Shown here piece after piece: positions 1 through 8,344 of a stretch of 64,000 bases of DNA. The DNA is taken from assembly GCF_000420025.1 (NCBI RefSeq), contig NZ_ATUD01000002.1:310001-374000 (forward strand), given 5' to 3'. The notes under the pieces were generated by a model. That model ran no database searches, had not been told where the DNA came from, and saw only the letters and a program-made list of their open reading frames with translations. The number at the start of each line of letters is the position of its first letter. Position 1 is the first letter of the stretch. The stretch comes from Patulibacter americanus DSM 16676. GTDB lineage: Bacteria > Actinomycetota > Thermoleophilia > Solirubrobacterales > Solirubrobacteraceae. Position numbers and translations under genes: made by a program.

Positions 1-343
1 GCGTCGCGTCGGCGCGGTCCTCGTCCTCGTCCTCCCGGTCGGCCTCGTGGGACCCCTCGGCCCGGCCACCACCGGGCGTGTCGCCGCCCGTCGCCGCACT
101 GCCCGTCGCCCGGCCGGCCGGCGCGTTGAGCGCCGCGGCCAGCGCCTGGGTCATGGCGCCCACCGGGTCCGCGGCCTCCGTCCCGGTGACGGAGAGCCGC
201 AGGCCGCTCGGCCGGCTCGCCGCGTCGGCGGAGGGCTGGAACGGGCGGAAGGGGTGACGGAGGAAGTCGCTCAGGACGAAGACGACGACGACCGTCAGGA
301 GCGCGGGCCACGCCAGGCGCTGCCAGGCCGGAGCGGACGACAC
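1..343 (-). CDS. membrane-anchored protein of unknown function (partial, C-terminus outside window)
   Basis: The reverse strand reads openly from a GTG at 343 to the left edge, so only the first ~114 residues are visible. One hydrophobic segment at about residues 10-26 (PALLTVVVVFVLSDFL) is followed by a low-complexity Ala/Gly/Asp/Glu-rich region, consistent with a signal anchor and an exported or cytoplasmic linker. It starts 49 bases after the FtsH-like gene stops, with a purine-rich stretch before the GTG, so it is probably the second gene of that operon. I do not recognise the family; the catalytic or binding domain, if any, lies outside the window. Other start codons upstream are possible. 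Confidence 0.6.
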   Translation of the reverse strand, partial: MSSAPAWQRLAWPALLTVVVVFVLSDFLRHPFRPFQPSADAASRPSGLRLSVTGTEAADPVGAMTQALAAALNAPAGRATGSAATGGDTPGGGRAEGSHEADREDEDEDRADAT

Positions 344-392
344 GGTGCCGCCTGCCCCGCCTGTCGCCCGCCGCCCGCGCCGCCGGTCCGGA

Positions 393-2420
393 TCAGGCGC
401 GGTCGCCGGAGTTCTGCTCGGCGTCGTGGTGCGCGCGGTCGACGCCGGCGCCGAGGGTGCCCGCGGCGGCCGTCGGCAGGGCGATGGTCTCGATCGGGGT
501 CTCCTTCACCGCCGCCAGCAGGGCGTCGAGGGCGTGGCCGGAGAGCGTCTCGAACTCGACGAGGGCGCGGGCCGTCTCATGGACGGTCTCCCAGTTCGCG
601 CGCAGCACGACCGTGGCGCGCGCCTCGGCCTCGCCGACGAGGCGGGCGACCTCGCCGTCGATGAGGTTCAGCGTCTCCGGGCCGGTCGATCCGAGGTCCT
701 GCAGCGCGTTGCCGAGGAACACCTCGCCGCCGGCCTCGCCGACGGTGACGTGGCCCAGGCGGCGCGACATGCCGAAGGACGTGACCATGGAGCGCGAGAG
801 CTTCGTCGCCGCGTGGAGGTCGTCGCTCAGGCCGGTGGACTCCTCGCCGAACTCGATGAGCTCGCCCGCGGTGCCGGCCATGATGGCGGCGAGCTGGCGC
901 TCGAGGTCGCGGCGCCCGTGCATCACGGCGTCCTTGTCGGTCATCATCGACGCGGCGGTGCCGAGCTGGCGGCCGCGGGCGACGATCGACAGCTTCTGGG
1001 CCGAGACCGTCTGGCCGACGGCGCGGGTGACGACGGCGTGGGAGGCCTCGTGGACGGCGATCGTCCACTGCTCGTCCTCGGACAGCACGTGGCGCTTGGC
1101 GGGGCCGGCGACGACGCGGTCGATGGCCTCCTCGAGCGTCTTCTGATCGATCGTGTCGCGCTGCTCGCGGACCGTCAGCAGCGCGGCCTCGTTGACGAGG
1201 TTGGCCAGCTCGGCGCCGGAGAACCCGGGGCAGAGCTTGGCGATCTGCTGCAGGTCGACGTCCTCGTCGAACTGGCGACCGCGGGCGTGCAGGTTGAGGA
1301 TCTCGAGGCGGCCGTGGACGTCGGGCACGTCGATGACGACCTGGCGGTCGAACCGGCCCGGACGCAGGAGCGCGGGGTCGAGGATGTCCGGGCGGTTCGT
1401 GGCGCCCATGACCACGACGCCGGCGTCGCCGCCGAAGCCGTCCATCTCGACGAGCATCTGGTTCAGCGTCTGCTCGCGCTCGTCGTTGCCCTGGCCGACG
1501 CCGGCGCCACGCTTGCGGCCGGCGGCGTCGATCTCGTCGATGAAGATGATGGACGGGGCGGCCTTGCGGGCCTTCGCGAAGAGGTCGCGGACACGGGCCG
1601 CGCCGACGCCGACGAGCGACTCGACGAACTCGGCGCCCGAGGCGGAGAAGAACGCCGCGTCGGCCTCGCCGGCCGTGGCGCGGGCCAGCAGCGTCTTGCC
1701 GGTGCCGGGAGGACCGACGAGCAGGACGCCCTTCGGTGCCGCGGCACCCTGGGAGAGGTACTTCTGCGGGTCGTCGAGGAAGTCGCCGATCTCGCGCAGC
1801 TCGGCGAGCGCCTCGCCGGCGCCGGCGACGGAGGCGAAGGTGATCTGCGACGCGCCCTTCTTCTTCTTCTTGCCCTTGCCCCGGAAGGACGAGAACCCGG
1901 CGATGCCGGAGCTCGCGTCCCCCGCCTGGCGCGTGAAGAACGCGAACAGCGTGACGAGCAGCAGGATCGGCAGGAGGAACTGGACGATCACCGTGCGCGT
2001 CGGCTTGTCGGACTGCGGGTTGATCGTCGCCAGCGCGCCGGAGCGGTGCAGGCGCAGCAGCAGGTCGTTCGTCGCCGTGTCCGAGGACGGGTAGTCCGCG
2101 TAGACGAGGCTGCCGTTGTCGAGGCGGGCGACGACCTGGTGGTCGCGGTCCAGCAGCTCGGCGGACCGGATGCGCTCGGCGCGGGACAGGCTCAGCACGT
2201 TGCTGTAGGAGATCTGCTGCCCCTCACCGCCCGGCTTGAGCGACCCCAGCAGGCTGAAGAAGGTGATGGTCACCGCGATGGCGGCCACCAGGAGGAACAA
2301 GGCCATCTTGTCCCGGATCAGCCACTTCCAGATCGCGCGGAGGACGTCGACGACGACGGTCCCTGCGTCCCGTAGAGGGGAGCGCTTGCGGTTCTGGGCG
2401 GCCAGGCGTGGGTTGCTCAC
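393..2420 (-). CDS. ftsH: FtsH-like membrane AAA+ zinc metalloprotease with altered pore loop
   Basis: ATP-dependent membrane protease that unfolds and degrades membrane and soluble substrates. With GTG 2420 as start (675 aa) the order is: TM1 about 38-60, extracytoplasmic domain to 142, TM2 about 143-163, a lysine-rich linker, the AAA domain with Walker A GPPGTGKT (236-243), Walker B IIFIDEID (291-298) and the second region of homology (342-359), then the M41 protease with HEASH at 457-461 and the likely third zinc ligand Asp in LSDDL (about 534). The family pore motif is MFVG; here it reads SLVG, with Leu269 in place of the aromatic residue. A longer start at 2531 adds 37 Arg/Pro-rich residues with no family likeness, so I preferred 2420. 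GTTCAC repeats lie upstream, suggesting phosphate control. Family assignment is firm; start and regulation are inferred. Confidence 0.9.
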   Translation of the reverse strand: MSNPRLAAQNRKRSPLRDAGTVVVDVLRAIWKWLIRDKMALFLLVAAIAVTITFFSLLGSLKPGGEGQQISYSNVLSLSRAERIRSAELLDRDHQVVARLDNGSLVYADYPSSDTATNDLLLRLHRSGALATINPQSDKPTRTVIVQFLLPILLLVTLFAFFTRQAGDASSGIAGFSSFRGKGKKKKKGASQITFASVAGAGEALAELREIGDFLDDPQKYLSQGAAAPKGVLLVGPPGTGKTLLARATAGEADAAFFSASGAEFVESLVGVGAARVRDLFAKARKAAPSIIFIDEIDAAGRKRGAGVGQGNDEREQTLNQMLVEMDGFGGDAGVVVMGATNRPDILDPALLRPGRFDRQVVIDVPDVHGRLEILNLHARGRQFDEDVDLQQIAKLCPGFSGAELANLVNEAALLTVREQRDTIDQKTLEEAIDRVVAGPAKRHVLSEDEQWTIAVHEASHAVVTRAVGQTVSAQKLSIVARGRQLGTAASMMTDKDAVMHGRRDLERQLAAIMAGTAGELIEFGEESTGLSDDLHAATKLSRSMVTSFGMSRRLGHVTVGEAGGEVFLGNALQDLGSTGPETLNLIDGEVARLVGEAEARATVVLRANWETVHETARALVEFETLSGHALDALLAAVKETPIETIALPTAAAGTLGAGVDRAHHDAEQNSGDRA

Positions 2421-2552
2421 GGAGTCTCGCTGCAGTCGTTCGGACGGAGGGGGTGTCGATGAGGTGCGCGGCGGTCGCTCTCGGCGCCCCGGTCGCGCGA
2501 GGCGAACCGGGGGCCGGGGGACGGGACGCACGCACCACAGCGAGCCGCGGGC

Positions 2553-2641
2553 ACCATATTCGACCTCGTCAGCCGCAAACCGTGAACAGATGCAAGTTCA
2601 CGACATTGACACAGCCGACGTTCACAACTGGTTCACCGGGC
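2553..2641 (-). promoter_or_regulatory. promoter region with GTTCAC (PHO-box-like) repeats upstream of ftsH-like gene
   Basis: On the plus strand GTTCAC begins at 2596, 2620 and 2631; the last two are exactly 11 bases apart, the actinobacterial PHO-box period. On the minus strand another GTTCAC begins at 2587, followed by TATGGT at 2558-2553 as a good -10 for the ftsH-like gene. The spacing is 29 bases, or 26 to an overlapping GAATAT, so it misses the 27-base rule seen at other sites. The plus-strand pair overlaps the stop codon of the upstream gene. That control acts on the minus-strand gene is inferred. Confidence 0.5.
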
Positions 2642-3307
2642 GGTCGGCTGACGCTCCCGGTAGGCGCAGCGGAAGCGCTCCGCGGTGCCGACGGCGACGC
2701 CACCGGCGAACCCGCCGACGTCGCCGTTGTCGAAGACGGTGACGTACTGCAGCGTGCTCGGCGTGGGGTTCTTGAAGGACCCCGAGGCGGCGCTCCCGGT
2801 GGTCGTGGTGACGACCGTGGAGCTCAGCTCGCGCAGGTGGCGACCGGACGGATCGACGAGGGCCTTCGAGGGGCGGTCGTCGCCGCGGCTCGAGAGGCGG
2901 AGCTTCGCGGCGGCGCCCACGAGCTGCCCCGCGGTGGGCAGCCGGCCGCCCAGGCGCACGCAGGCGCGGGCGGCGGCGGCGTGGGTGGCGACGCCGCGGA
3001 CGCCCCGGTCCATGCACCACGTGCCCAGGTCGGCGGCGTCGGACGGGCACCCGAGCACGGCGTTCTGGGCCCGGAGCTTGCCGATCCGCAGGGCGACCTT
3101 GGCCTGGTCGACCGTGGGGATCGCCGCGGCCGGGAACTTGGCCTTCGCGTCGAGGCGCAGGACCTTGCGCGGCTGGGGCTTCGTGGTGGCGCTCACCTTC
3201 GAGCCGGCGAGGCTGGTGCCCGTGGCGACGAACGTGACGGCGACCGCCGCGACCAGCAGCGCGAGGACCCCGAGGACGAGGGCGAGGGAGGGGCGGCGCA
3301 GCGGCAT
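2633..3307 (-). CDS. small membrane-anchored protein with FGE/C-type-lectin-like domain
   Basis: A 224-residue protein with one N-terminal TM segment (about 8-30) and an extracytoplasmic domain. A linker of the form ILRL-x-KFPA-AIPT-like leads into a domain with CPSDAADLGTWCMD, an AC..LGGRLPTAGQL stretch and a terminal ERFRCAY. The RLPT and FRCA signatures recall the formylglycine-generating-enzyme / C-type-lectin fold, but the protein is too short for a full enzyme and no catalytic pair is evident. It is a paralogue of the gene at 22673-23470, sharing the linker, the TVVTTT/TLVTTT strand, LQYVTVFDN and GGFAG. It follows the propeller protein (3315-5315) after 7 bases, so the two are probably co-transcribed. 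Function unknown; a ligand-binding surface domain is my inference. Confidence 0.75.
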   Translation of the reverse strand: MPLRRPSLALVLGVLALLVAAVAVTFVATGTSLAGSKVSATTKPQPRKVLRLDAKAKFPAAAIPTVDQAKVALRIGKLRAQNAVLGCPSDAADLGTWCMDRGVRGVATHAAAARACVRLGGRLPTAGQLVGAAAKLRLSSRGDDRPSKALVDPSGRHLRELSSTVVTTTTGSAASGSFKNPTPSTLQYVTVFDNGDVGGFAGGVAVGTAERFRCAYRERQPTAR

Positions 3308-3314
3308 GGCGGAC

Positions 3315-5315
3315 TCAGCGGGTGGAGGAGGACTTCGGGGACGGCGCGCGCTTCTTCTTCTTGGGCGCCTTCGACGTCTTCGCGGGGCCCGGCACGCGCA
3401 CGGACTGGCGGACGTTCGTGACGTTGCCCGCCACGTCCTGGGCGCGGACGAGGATCGAGACGGTGGCGGCCTTGCGGTACACGTGGCTGGCGCTGCGGTT
3501 CACGGCGTCGGACGTGTCGTCGTCGCCCCAGTCGATCGTCGTGCCGCCCTCGGCGGGCCCGGAGGCCTTGCCCTTGCCGCCCGGGTCCGTGATCCGCACG
3601 CGGACGCGGCGGCCCTTGCGGGTGACGGAGACGAGCGGCGGGCGGCGATCGGTGCCGAACGTGGCCTCGGGCGAGACGGTCTCGCCGCCGCCCGTGCGGC
3701 TTGCGGCGCTCACCTGGACGGTGTGCTGCCCGTCGCGCAGGGCGCCCGGCTCGAGCTGCAGGCGCCGGGAGTAGACCTTGCGGGCGACGACCTCGCCGTC
3801 GATCCGCACGGTGTAGTGGCGCGGCCGCGGGTCGTTCGGCGGCGCCTGCCACGTGATCAGCGGGCGGCGGACGTTCGTCCACTCCGGCGGCGCCTCGACG
3901 AGGAACGAGACCGGGGGCGCGTTGACCCGCGCTACTGCGATCTGCCGGACCGCCTGCGCACCCTGGGAGAAGGCGACGAGGGCGTTGCCGTTGCCGGCGT
4001 CGCCGATGTCGAGGCCGTCGACCGGGCCGCCGGCCGCGCCCGAGACCGCCTGCATGCGGGTGACCTGGGCGCCGGAGAGCTCGCGGACGACGACCTGGCC
4101 GCCGCCCTCGGCCGACGCGTGGGCGACGGTGCCGCGACCGTCGACGCCCTGGGCCGTCACGGGGCCGGGCGCCTCCGGCACGCCGCCGAAGCCGACGAGG
4201 TTCGGCGTGGTCGCGCCCGTGCCCTGGGCGACCGTGGCGCCCCCGGCGCCGGACCACGCGAGCAGCACGCCGAAGCGCCCGCCGATCGCCACGCGAGGCG
4301 TGCCCGTGATGCCGGCGGGCGGGGCCTGGGCGACCTGCGCGCCGCCGAAGCTCGTGCCGGCACCGCTCTCGGGCTCGTCGAGCTGGTTGAGGTAGATCCG
4401 CGCCGGCTGGCCGCGATCCGTCGGGTCGGGCTGCTGGCGCACGGCGACGACGACGCGCCCGTTGTCGGACACCGCCACGTCGACTCCGTCGGCGGCCCCG
4501 CGGGCGGGCTTGCCGTCGGCGGTCGTGGGGCTGGCGGGGAGCACGACCCCGAGGCGCTGGCCGAAGATCCGGCGCGTCCACACGCGGTCCTGCAGGGTCT
4601 CGTCGGGCTCCTGCCAGGCGACGGCGGCGGAGCCGTCGGCGCCGATGGCGACCTTGGGGCCTGCCGCGGCGGTGGGTAGGCGGACCGGCGTCGTGGGCAC
4701 GCGGTTGGCGGGCACGCCGAGCCCGCTCCAACGCGAGCCGTTGAACCGCGAGAGCTTGATCTGGGTGCCGACGTAGTTCAGGCCCAGCAGGGGATCGCCG
4801 AAGCGCGTGACCCGGTGGTAGACGAGGAGCGCGTCGCCGTTGGGGGCCATCGCCAGGTCGGGGAACGCGGCGCGGGAGTCGCCGATGGTGAAGTCGACGA
4901 GCGTCGGTGCGAGGAACTGCGCGGACCCGCGGGGGAGGGCCGCGGAGTACATGGAGTCCTGGCTCGGCGGACCCTCCTGCACCCACGTCACCACGAGCCG
5001 GCCGCCGTCGGCCGCGCCGATCCGCGGCCACGTCGACGTGAAGCGCTGGCCCGCGTCGACGCGTTGCGGGGCGTGCCAGCGCTCGCCGTCGTACCGCGCC
5101 GCGTAGACGTGGGGGATGCCCCCCTCGGAGCGGCGGAACACGACGCCCCCGGTCCCGTCGGGCGCCATCGCGACCCCACCGACGTCGATGATCGCCGGGT
5201 CGGGCCCGGCCACGGTGACGGCGGCGTCCACGTGCGCGGAGGCGGAGGACGGGAGGGTGAGGGCGGTCGCGGCCGCGAGGGCCACGAGGAACGCGGGGCC
5301 TGGGCGCAGCGACAT
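3315..5315 (-). CDS. secreted beta-propeller-like protein with Ig/PKD-like C-terminus
   Basis: A 666-residue exported protein. Residues 1-27 form a Sec signal peptide ending SSASA. The body (about 30-450) holds repeated strands of the form G-x-AMAPDGTGG-VVF and AVAWQ, as in bladed propellers. From about 455 come an Ig-like domain (ITWQAPP...YTVRIDG) and a PKD-like domain (TIDWGDDDT, HVYRKAATVSI), then a Lys/Pro/Ser tail. No catalytic motif is seen, so adhesion or binding is likely. TACGGT at 5328-5323 lies 7 bases before the ATG, so the transcript may be leaderless. The FGE-like membrane gene follows in the same direction. Distinct from the BNR and TolB families by eye; the exact family is not recognised. 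Confidence 0.75.
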   Translation of the reverse strand: MSLRPGPAFLVALAAATALTLPSSASAHVDAAVTVAGPDPAIIDVGGVAMAPDGTGGVVFRRSEGGIPHVYAARYDGERWHAPQRVDAGQRFTSTWPRIGAADGGRLVVTWVQEGPPSQDSMYSAALPRGSAQFLAPTLVDFTIGDSRAAFPDLAMAPNGDALLVYHRVTRFGDPLLGLNYVGTQIKLSRFNGSRWSGLGVPANRVPTTPVRLPTAAAGPKVAIGADGSAAVAWQEPDETLQDRVWTRRIFGQRLGVVLPASPTTADGKPARGAADGVDVAVSDNGRVVVAVRQQPDPTDRGQPARIYLNQLDEPESGAGTSFGGAQVAQAPPAGITGTPRVAIGGRFGVLLAWSGAGGATVAQGTGATTPNLVGFGGVPEAPGPVTAQGVDGRGTVAHASAEGGGQVVVRELSGAQVTRMQAVSGAAGGPVDGLDIGDAGNGNALVAFSQGAQAVRQIAVARVNAPPVSFLVEAPPEWTNVRRPLITWQAPPNDPRPRHYTVRIDGEVVARKVYSRRLQLEPGALRDGQHTVQVSAASRTGGGETVSPEATFGTDRRPPLVSVTRKGRRVRVRITDPGGKGKASGPAEGGTTIDWGDDDTSDAVNRSASHVYRKAATVSILVRAQDVAGNVTNVRQSVRVPGPAKTSKAPKKKKRAPSPKSSSTR

Positions 5316-5322
5316 CGCGGGG

Positions 5323-5328
5323 ACCGTA
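5323..5328 (-). promoter_or_regulatory. -10 element, leaderless-type promoter
   Basis: TACGGT on the minus strand, 7 bases before ATG 5315, which places the transcript start at or beside the start codon. No ribosome binding site precedes the ATG. Confidence 0.5.
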
Positions 5329-5365
5329 GCGGAGGGGAGAGGCCGTTCCCGAACGTCGAGGCCGG

Positions 5366-5449
5366 TTTCACCACATGGTCACAGCGGCGTCAACCGGCGG
5401 GGCGGTTGGTGCCGGCGTTCATCGTCTGGTCACGCGTCGGTCACGAGTC
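5366..5449 (+). promoter_or_regulatory. PHO-box-like array, two triplets of 11-base repeats
   Basis: The plus strand has 11-base units with a TCA core at 5366, 5377 and 5388, and a second set at 5417 (GTTCAT), 5428 (GGTCAC) and 5439 (GGTCAC). The period is exactly 11 within each set; the sets are 29 bases apart. A CATGAC lies 27 bases after the 5428 unit, an imperfect -10. The site lies between divergent genes (5315 minus, 5637 plus) and could serve either. PhoP binding is inferred from likeness to Streptomyces PHO boxes. Confidence 0.6.
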
Positions 5450-5636
5450 GTCGACATGACGCGTGCCGCGGCGGCCTCAGGCGGAGGACTCGGCGTGAAG
5501 TTTGCGCATACGTTGTCGCGCTGATTGCAGAATGTTGACGTTTGGAAGGGCGGTGGTCCGGTTGTGTGGTCGTGCCGCCCACCGCGGCGCGGGACGCCGT
5601 CCGACCGGGCGGGCCCGTCGTCTCCCCGGAGCACCC
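5450..5636 (+). other. long untranslated leader, no gene seen
   Basis: If transcription starts just after the PHO-like array, about 170 bases precede the ATG at 5637. The stretch 5495-5550 is noticeably less GC-rich than its surroundings. I see no clear riboswitch, hairpin or small coding sequence. An in-frame ORF extends up to 5502 but its extra residues are Arg-rich and precede the signal peptide, so they are probably not translated. Confidence 0.3.
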
Positions 5637-6296
5637 ATGTCCGTCACCCGCCGTTCCCTGGCCACCGCCGTCGCGGCCGCCGCCACCCTCGCCCTGGCCG
5701 GCGCATCCAGCGCCTCAGCCCAGACGGCCCCCGCCCCGGTCGTGTGCGACGGCACGCTCTCCGGCGTCACCGTCGGCGACGTCACGGTGCGCTACGACAA
5801 GAGCTGCACGCTGACGAACGTCGTGGTCGAGGGGACCGTCACGGGCCGGCTCGGCTCGGGGACGATCACCCTGGACCGCACGGCCGTGTCCGGCGACGTC
5901 ACGACCACGGGCCACCGGCTCGTCGCGACGACGGCCGCCGTCGGTGGGGACGTCGTGGCGACGGAGTCCGACCAGGGCGTGGTCGTCTCGCAGAGCGTCG
6001 TCCGCGGCGACGTCACGGTCAGCGCGCCCCAGGGTGAGCTGCGCCTCGGGAGCCTGGAGTCCTCGCGCTACGGCAACGTCATCGGCGGCACGCTCAAGGT
6101 CGACACCGCGTTCGTCGACGGCGTCGTCGCGCGCAACGTCGTGGCCGGGGGCCTGCTGCTGACCGGCAACCAGGCGGCCATCGAGGTGCGTCGCAACATC
6201 GTGCGTGGCGCGCTGGACTGCCAGGGCAACGCCCCCGACCCCATTGGGGGCTCCAACCTGGCCAGCTCGAAGCTGGGGCAGTGCAGCGCCCTGTAG
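5637..6296 (+). CDS. secreted small beta-helix-like protein
   Basis: A 219-residue exported protein. GGAG six bases upstream and a signal peptide starting exactly at ATG 5637 (MSVTRRSLATAV..., cleavage after ASSASA) fix the start. The mature part is a ladder of short Val/Thr/Gly strands (VTVGDVTV, VVVEGTV, AVGGDVV, VVRGDVTV, VVRNIVRGALDC-like), suggesting a right-handed parallel beta-helix or bactofilin-like polymer fold. It has few cysteines, near both ends (VVCDG, SCTL, LDCQG, QCSAL), possibly disulfide-paired. No enzyme motif is seen. It has its own promoter region with a PHO-like array and is followed by 35-base repeats with hairpins. A structural surface protein is the most likely role. 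Confidence 0.7.
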   Translation: MSVTRRSLATAVAAAATLALAGASSASAQTAPAPVVCDGTLSGVTVGDVTVRYDKSCTLTNVVVEGTVTGRLGSGTITLDRTAVSGDVTTTGHRLVATTAAVGGDVVATESDQGVVVSQSVVRGDVTVSAPQGELRLGSLESSRYGNVIGGTLKVDTAFVDGVVARNVVAGGLLLTGNQAAIEVRRNIVRGALDCQGNAPDPIGGSNLASSKLGQCSAL

Positions 6297-6327
6297 TCCC
6301 CCGCCGCACCGCGGCAGCGTAGGACCC

Positions 6328-6433
6328 GAGGCCCGCCCGAGTGCGGGCCTCGATCGTTCCCCGCGGCCCCCCCGTGTGCGGGCGCGGTCGTTTCCCGCGG
6401 CCCCCCCCGAGTGCGGGCTCGATCGTTCCCCGG
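6328..6433 (+). repeat. three 35-base tandem repeats with hairpins
   Basis: GTGCGGG recurs at 6341, 6376 and 6411, an exact 35-base period; each unit ends near CGTTCCCC or CGTTTCCC. The first copy forms a perfect 8-base stem (GAGGCCCG, 6328-6335, with CGGGCCTC, 6344-6351). The array begins about 30 bases after the stop of the beta-helix gene, so it may act as a terminator that has amplified. The rest of the 311-base gap before 6608 holds only the PHO-type promoter of the next gene. Confidence 0.75.
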
Positions 6434-6469
6434 ATCTTCACCGGAAGGGCAGGCCGGGCGCCTCATGGC

Positions 6470-6536
6470 GTTAACGTCATATGTACGTGATAAGTAGCAG
6501 ACTGTTCACGATTGGGGTGCATCCCGGGGCGACCAT
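6470..6536 (+). promoter_or_regulatory. PHO-type promoter of PstS-like gene
   Basis: GTTCAC at 6504 is followed exactly 27 bases later by GACCAT (6531-6536) as -10. A GTTAACG element lies 34 bases upstream (6470). The upstream repeats are weak compared with the other sites. The leader to ATG 6608 would be about 65 bases. Confidence 0.5.
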
Positions 6537-6607
6537 GCGTACAGCGGCTCGACGAGGCCGCCGCCGCCCCCGGGCGGCGAGCCAGTCCCCCATCCCAAGG
6601 TGAACTC

Positions 6608-7996
6608 ATGTCTCACAACTCCATGATCCGTACGGGCATCGCGGTGGCCGGCGCGGCCGCCGCGCTCGCCCTCATCCCGGGCAGCGCGAGCGCCGCGTTC
6701 GACGCCGCGCACGACACCCAGTGCGAGAACGCAGGCTCGATCGCCGGCATCGGCGCATCGTTCCAGCGCGACGCGCAGCTGGCCTGGGGCGCCAGGCTCC
6801 TCCTCCCGAACGAGGGCGGCCCGAACCCCACCGGCTTCGGCTACGCGACCGCCGCCAACGGCGGGTGCGCCGCGTTCGCCGTGGGCGGCAGCCGCTCGGT
6901 CACGTACGAGCCCCGCGGCTCCGGCGACGGCCGCAACGCGTTCGGCGCCACGGGCGGCGTCCGCAACACGAACTTCGCCTTCGGCGGCGCCGACGAGCCG
7001 CACAACACGGCGCAGCTCGCGGCCGCCAACGCGGGTCCGACGACGGCGACGACCGACAACGCCACGCTGCACACGATCCCGGTCGCGCAGTCCTCGGTCG
7101 CGGTCGACGTGCGGCTGCCGGCGGGCTGCGAGGTCCTGGAGGCCGCCGAGGATCGTCAGATCAGCCGGACGGCGCTGGCCGGCGTCTTCGCGGCGAAGTC
7201 CGGCTACACGACCTGGGGCGCGGTCCTGCCGGCGATCACGGGCACGACGGCCGGCGGCGACTGCGCCGACGCGCCGGTCAAGCGCGTGGTGCGCGCGGAC
7301 AGCTCCGGCACGACGTTCGCGTTCAAGAAGTACCTGGCGTCGATCGATTCGGCGAGCTTCGGCCCCAGCGCCGGTCTCACGAACCAGCAGTGGCCCAACG
7401 ACGCCGGCGCCACGACGGTCGTTCGCGGCGGAGCGAACGGTGCCGGTCCGCAGCTGGACGCGCTGAACGCGCGGACGGCCGAGGGCGGCATCGCGTACGC
7501 CGACCTGGCGACGTCGCGCGACAAGACGTTCGACTGGAGCGGTGACAGCGACGCGACGTTCTGGACCTACGTCCAGCGCGCCAACGGCACCTACGCCACC
7601 CCGGCCGTCAACAACAGCTCCTCCGCCACGGGCACGGCTCGGGGCTCCAACTGCACGACGGTCTCCTACGCCGACCCCACCCTCCCCGCGACGTCGCCGC
7701 TTCCGACGACCACGGGAAGCTGGTCGAACGTCGACGCGGTGACGACCGCCACCGGCTACGCGATCTGCGCGCTGACCTACTCCCTCGCCTGGCAGCAGGC
7801 GTCGCTGGCGAACGTGAACCGCCCGGCGGGTCAGCCGGCGATCACACAGGACCAGGCCCGCGCGGTCAAGGACTACCTCGGCTTCGCCATCAACGCGGCC
7901 GGCGGTCAGTCCCAGCTCGCCGCGGCCGGCTATGCCCCGCTCCCGGGCGGCGTTCGCGCGATCGCGCAGACCGGCGTTAACGCCCTGAACTACTAG
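6608..7996 (+). CDS. secreted PstS-like phosphate-binding protein
   Basis: A 462-residue periplasmic-binding-protein-like protein. The signal peptide ends GSASA at about residue 27 and has no lipobox, unlike most Gram-positive PstS. PstS landmarks in order are IAGIGASFQ near the N-terminus, EPRGSGDGRNAFG (phosphate loop), IPVAQSSVAVDV, KRVVRADSSGTTFAFKKYL (equivalent of the HRSDGSGTT motif), GGIAYADL, and a terminal GYAPLPGGV. Several Cys are spread along the mature chain. It is clearly related to the protein at 12099-14072 but lacks its linker and basic domain. It is monocistronic with its own PHO-type promoter and strong hairpins after the stop, with no transporter genes beside it. It may capture phosphate in the wall and hand it to PstSCAB, or have another ligand; the family call is firm, the ligand is inferred. 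Confidence 0.85.
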   Translation: MSHNSMIRTGIAVAGAAAALALIPGSASAAFDAAHDTQCENAGSIAGIGASFQRDAQLAWGARLLLPNEGGPNPTGFGYATAANGGCAAFAVGGSRSVTYEPRGSGDGRNAFGATGGVRNTNFAFGGADEPHNTAQLAAANAGPTTATTDNATLHTIPVAQSSVAVDVRLPAGCEVLEAAEDRQISRTALAGVFAAKSGYTTWGAVLPAITGTTAGGDCADAPVKRVVRADSSGTTFAFKKYLASIDSASFGPSAGLTNQQWPNDAGATTVVRGGANGAGPQLDALNARTAEGGIAYADLATSRDKTFDWSGDSDATFWTYVQRANGTYATPAVNNSSSATGTARGSNCTTVSYADPTLPATSPLPTTTGSWSNVDAVTTATGYAICALTYSLAWQQASLANVNRPAGQPAITQDQARAVKDYLGFAINAAGGQSQLAAAGYAPLPGGVRAIAQTGVNALNY

Positions 7997-8036
7997 GGCG
8001 CTTGCGCCCGCGGTCCGGCCGCATCGCGGCCGGACC
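7996..8036 (+). terminator. double stem-loop after the PstS-like gene
   Basis: GGGCGC/GCGCCC (7996-8009) overlaps the stop codon. A perfect 11-base stem GGTCCGGCCGC/GCGGCCGGACC with a 3-base loop follows at 8012-8036. No T-tract follows, as is usual at high GC. A third hairpin lies at 8114-8142. Apart from these and the next promoter, the 348-base gap 7997-8344 holds nothing I recognise. Confidence 0.6.
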
Positions 8037-8113
8037 GTAGGTCGCAAACCGACGCGACCCAGGGTTGCTCCGCTTGGGCGGGCCCGAGGCCGCGACCGAT
8101 CATCAGGGACATC

Positions 8114-8142
8114 GACGGCCGGAGCGCTTCGCTCCGGCCGTC
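8114..8142 (+). terminator. perfect 13-base stem-loop
   Basis: GACGGCCGGAGCG (8114-8126) and its exact complement (8130-8142) enclose a 3-base loop. It lies about 25 bases before the PHO-type promoter of the next gene, so it may insulate that promoter from upstream read-through. Confidence 0.5.
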
Positions 8143-8165
8143 GTGCGTCCGAGGCGTGCGTACGC

Positions 8166-8281
8166 CTTCACCGAATCGTCACCGGGGCTGTGGGTCATAA
8201 CACTCAGGCGTCAATCGACGTCAACCGACACGTCGTCGGTTGCAAGTCGTTCACGTTCTCGAGCGGCGAGAGTCCTAGCGT
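8166..8281 (+). promoter_or_regulatory. PHO-type promoter of the 1143-residue propeller protein
   Basis: TCA-core 11-base units occur at 8166 and 8177, and again at 8208 and 8219 (with a weaker third at 8230), out of phase with a GTTCAC at 8249. TAGCGT (8276-8281) starts exactly 27 bases after that GTTCAC and fits a -10. The predicted start near 8288 gives a leader of about 57 bases to ATG 8345. Confidence 0.65.
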
Positions 8282-8344
8282 GTCCCCGGCATGCCGTGTC
8301 GGCGCCCCGCGTGCCGCTCCCGTCCCGAACCGATCGGATCCTCG

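Noticed and set aside
345..2375. Long plus-strand ORF opposite ftsH-like gene
   Set aside because: Arg/Gly/Asp-rich reading of the opposite strand of a well supported gene; typical GC-rich shadow.
2421..2531. Upstream GTG start of the ftsH-like gene at 2531
   Set aside because: Adds 37 Arg/Pro-rich residues unlike any FtsH N-terminus.
2620..2663. 27-base rule applied to GTTCAC at 2631 on the plus strand
   Set aside because: No -10 at the expected place and no plus-strand gene downstream.
5439..5471. 27-base rule applied to the last GGTCAC at 5439
   Set aside because: The hexamer at 5466 is CCGCGG-like and not a -10; only the 5428 unit gives a near match (CATGAC).
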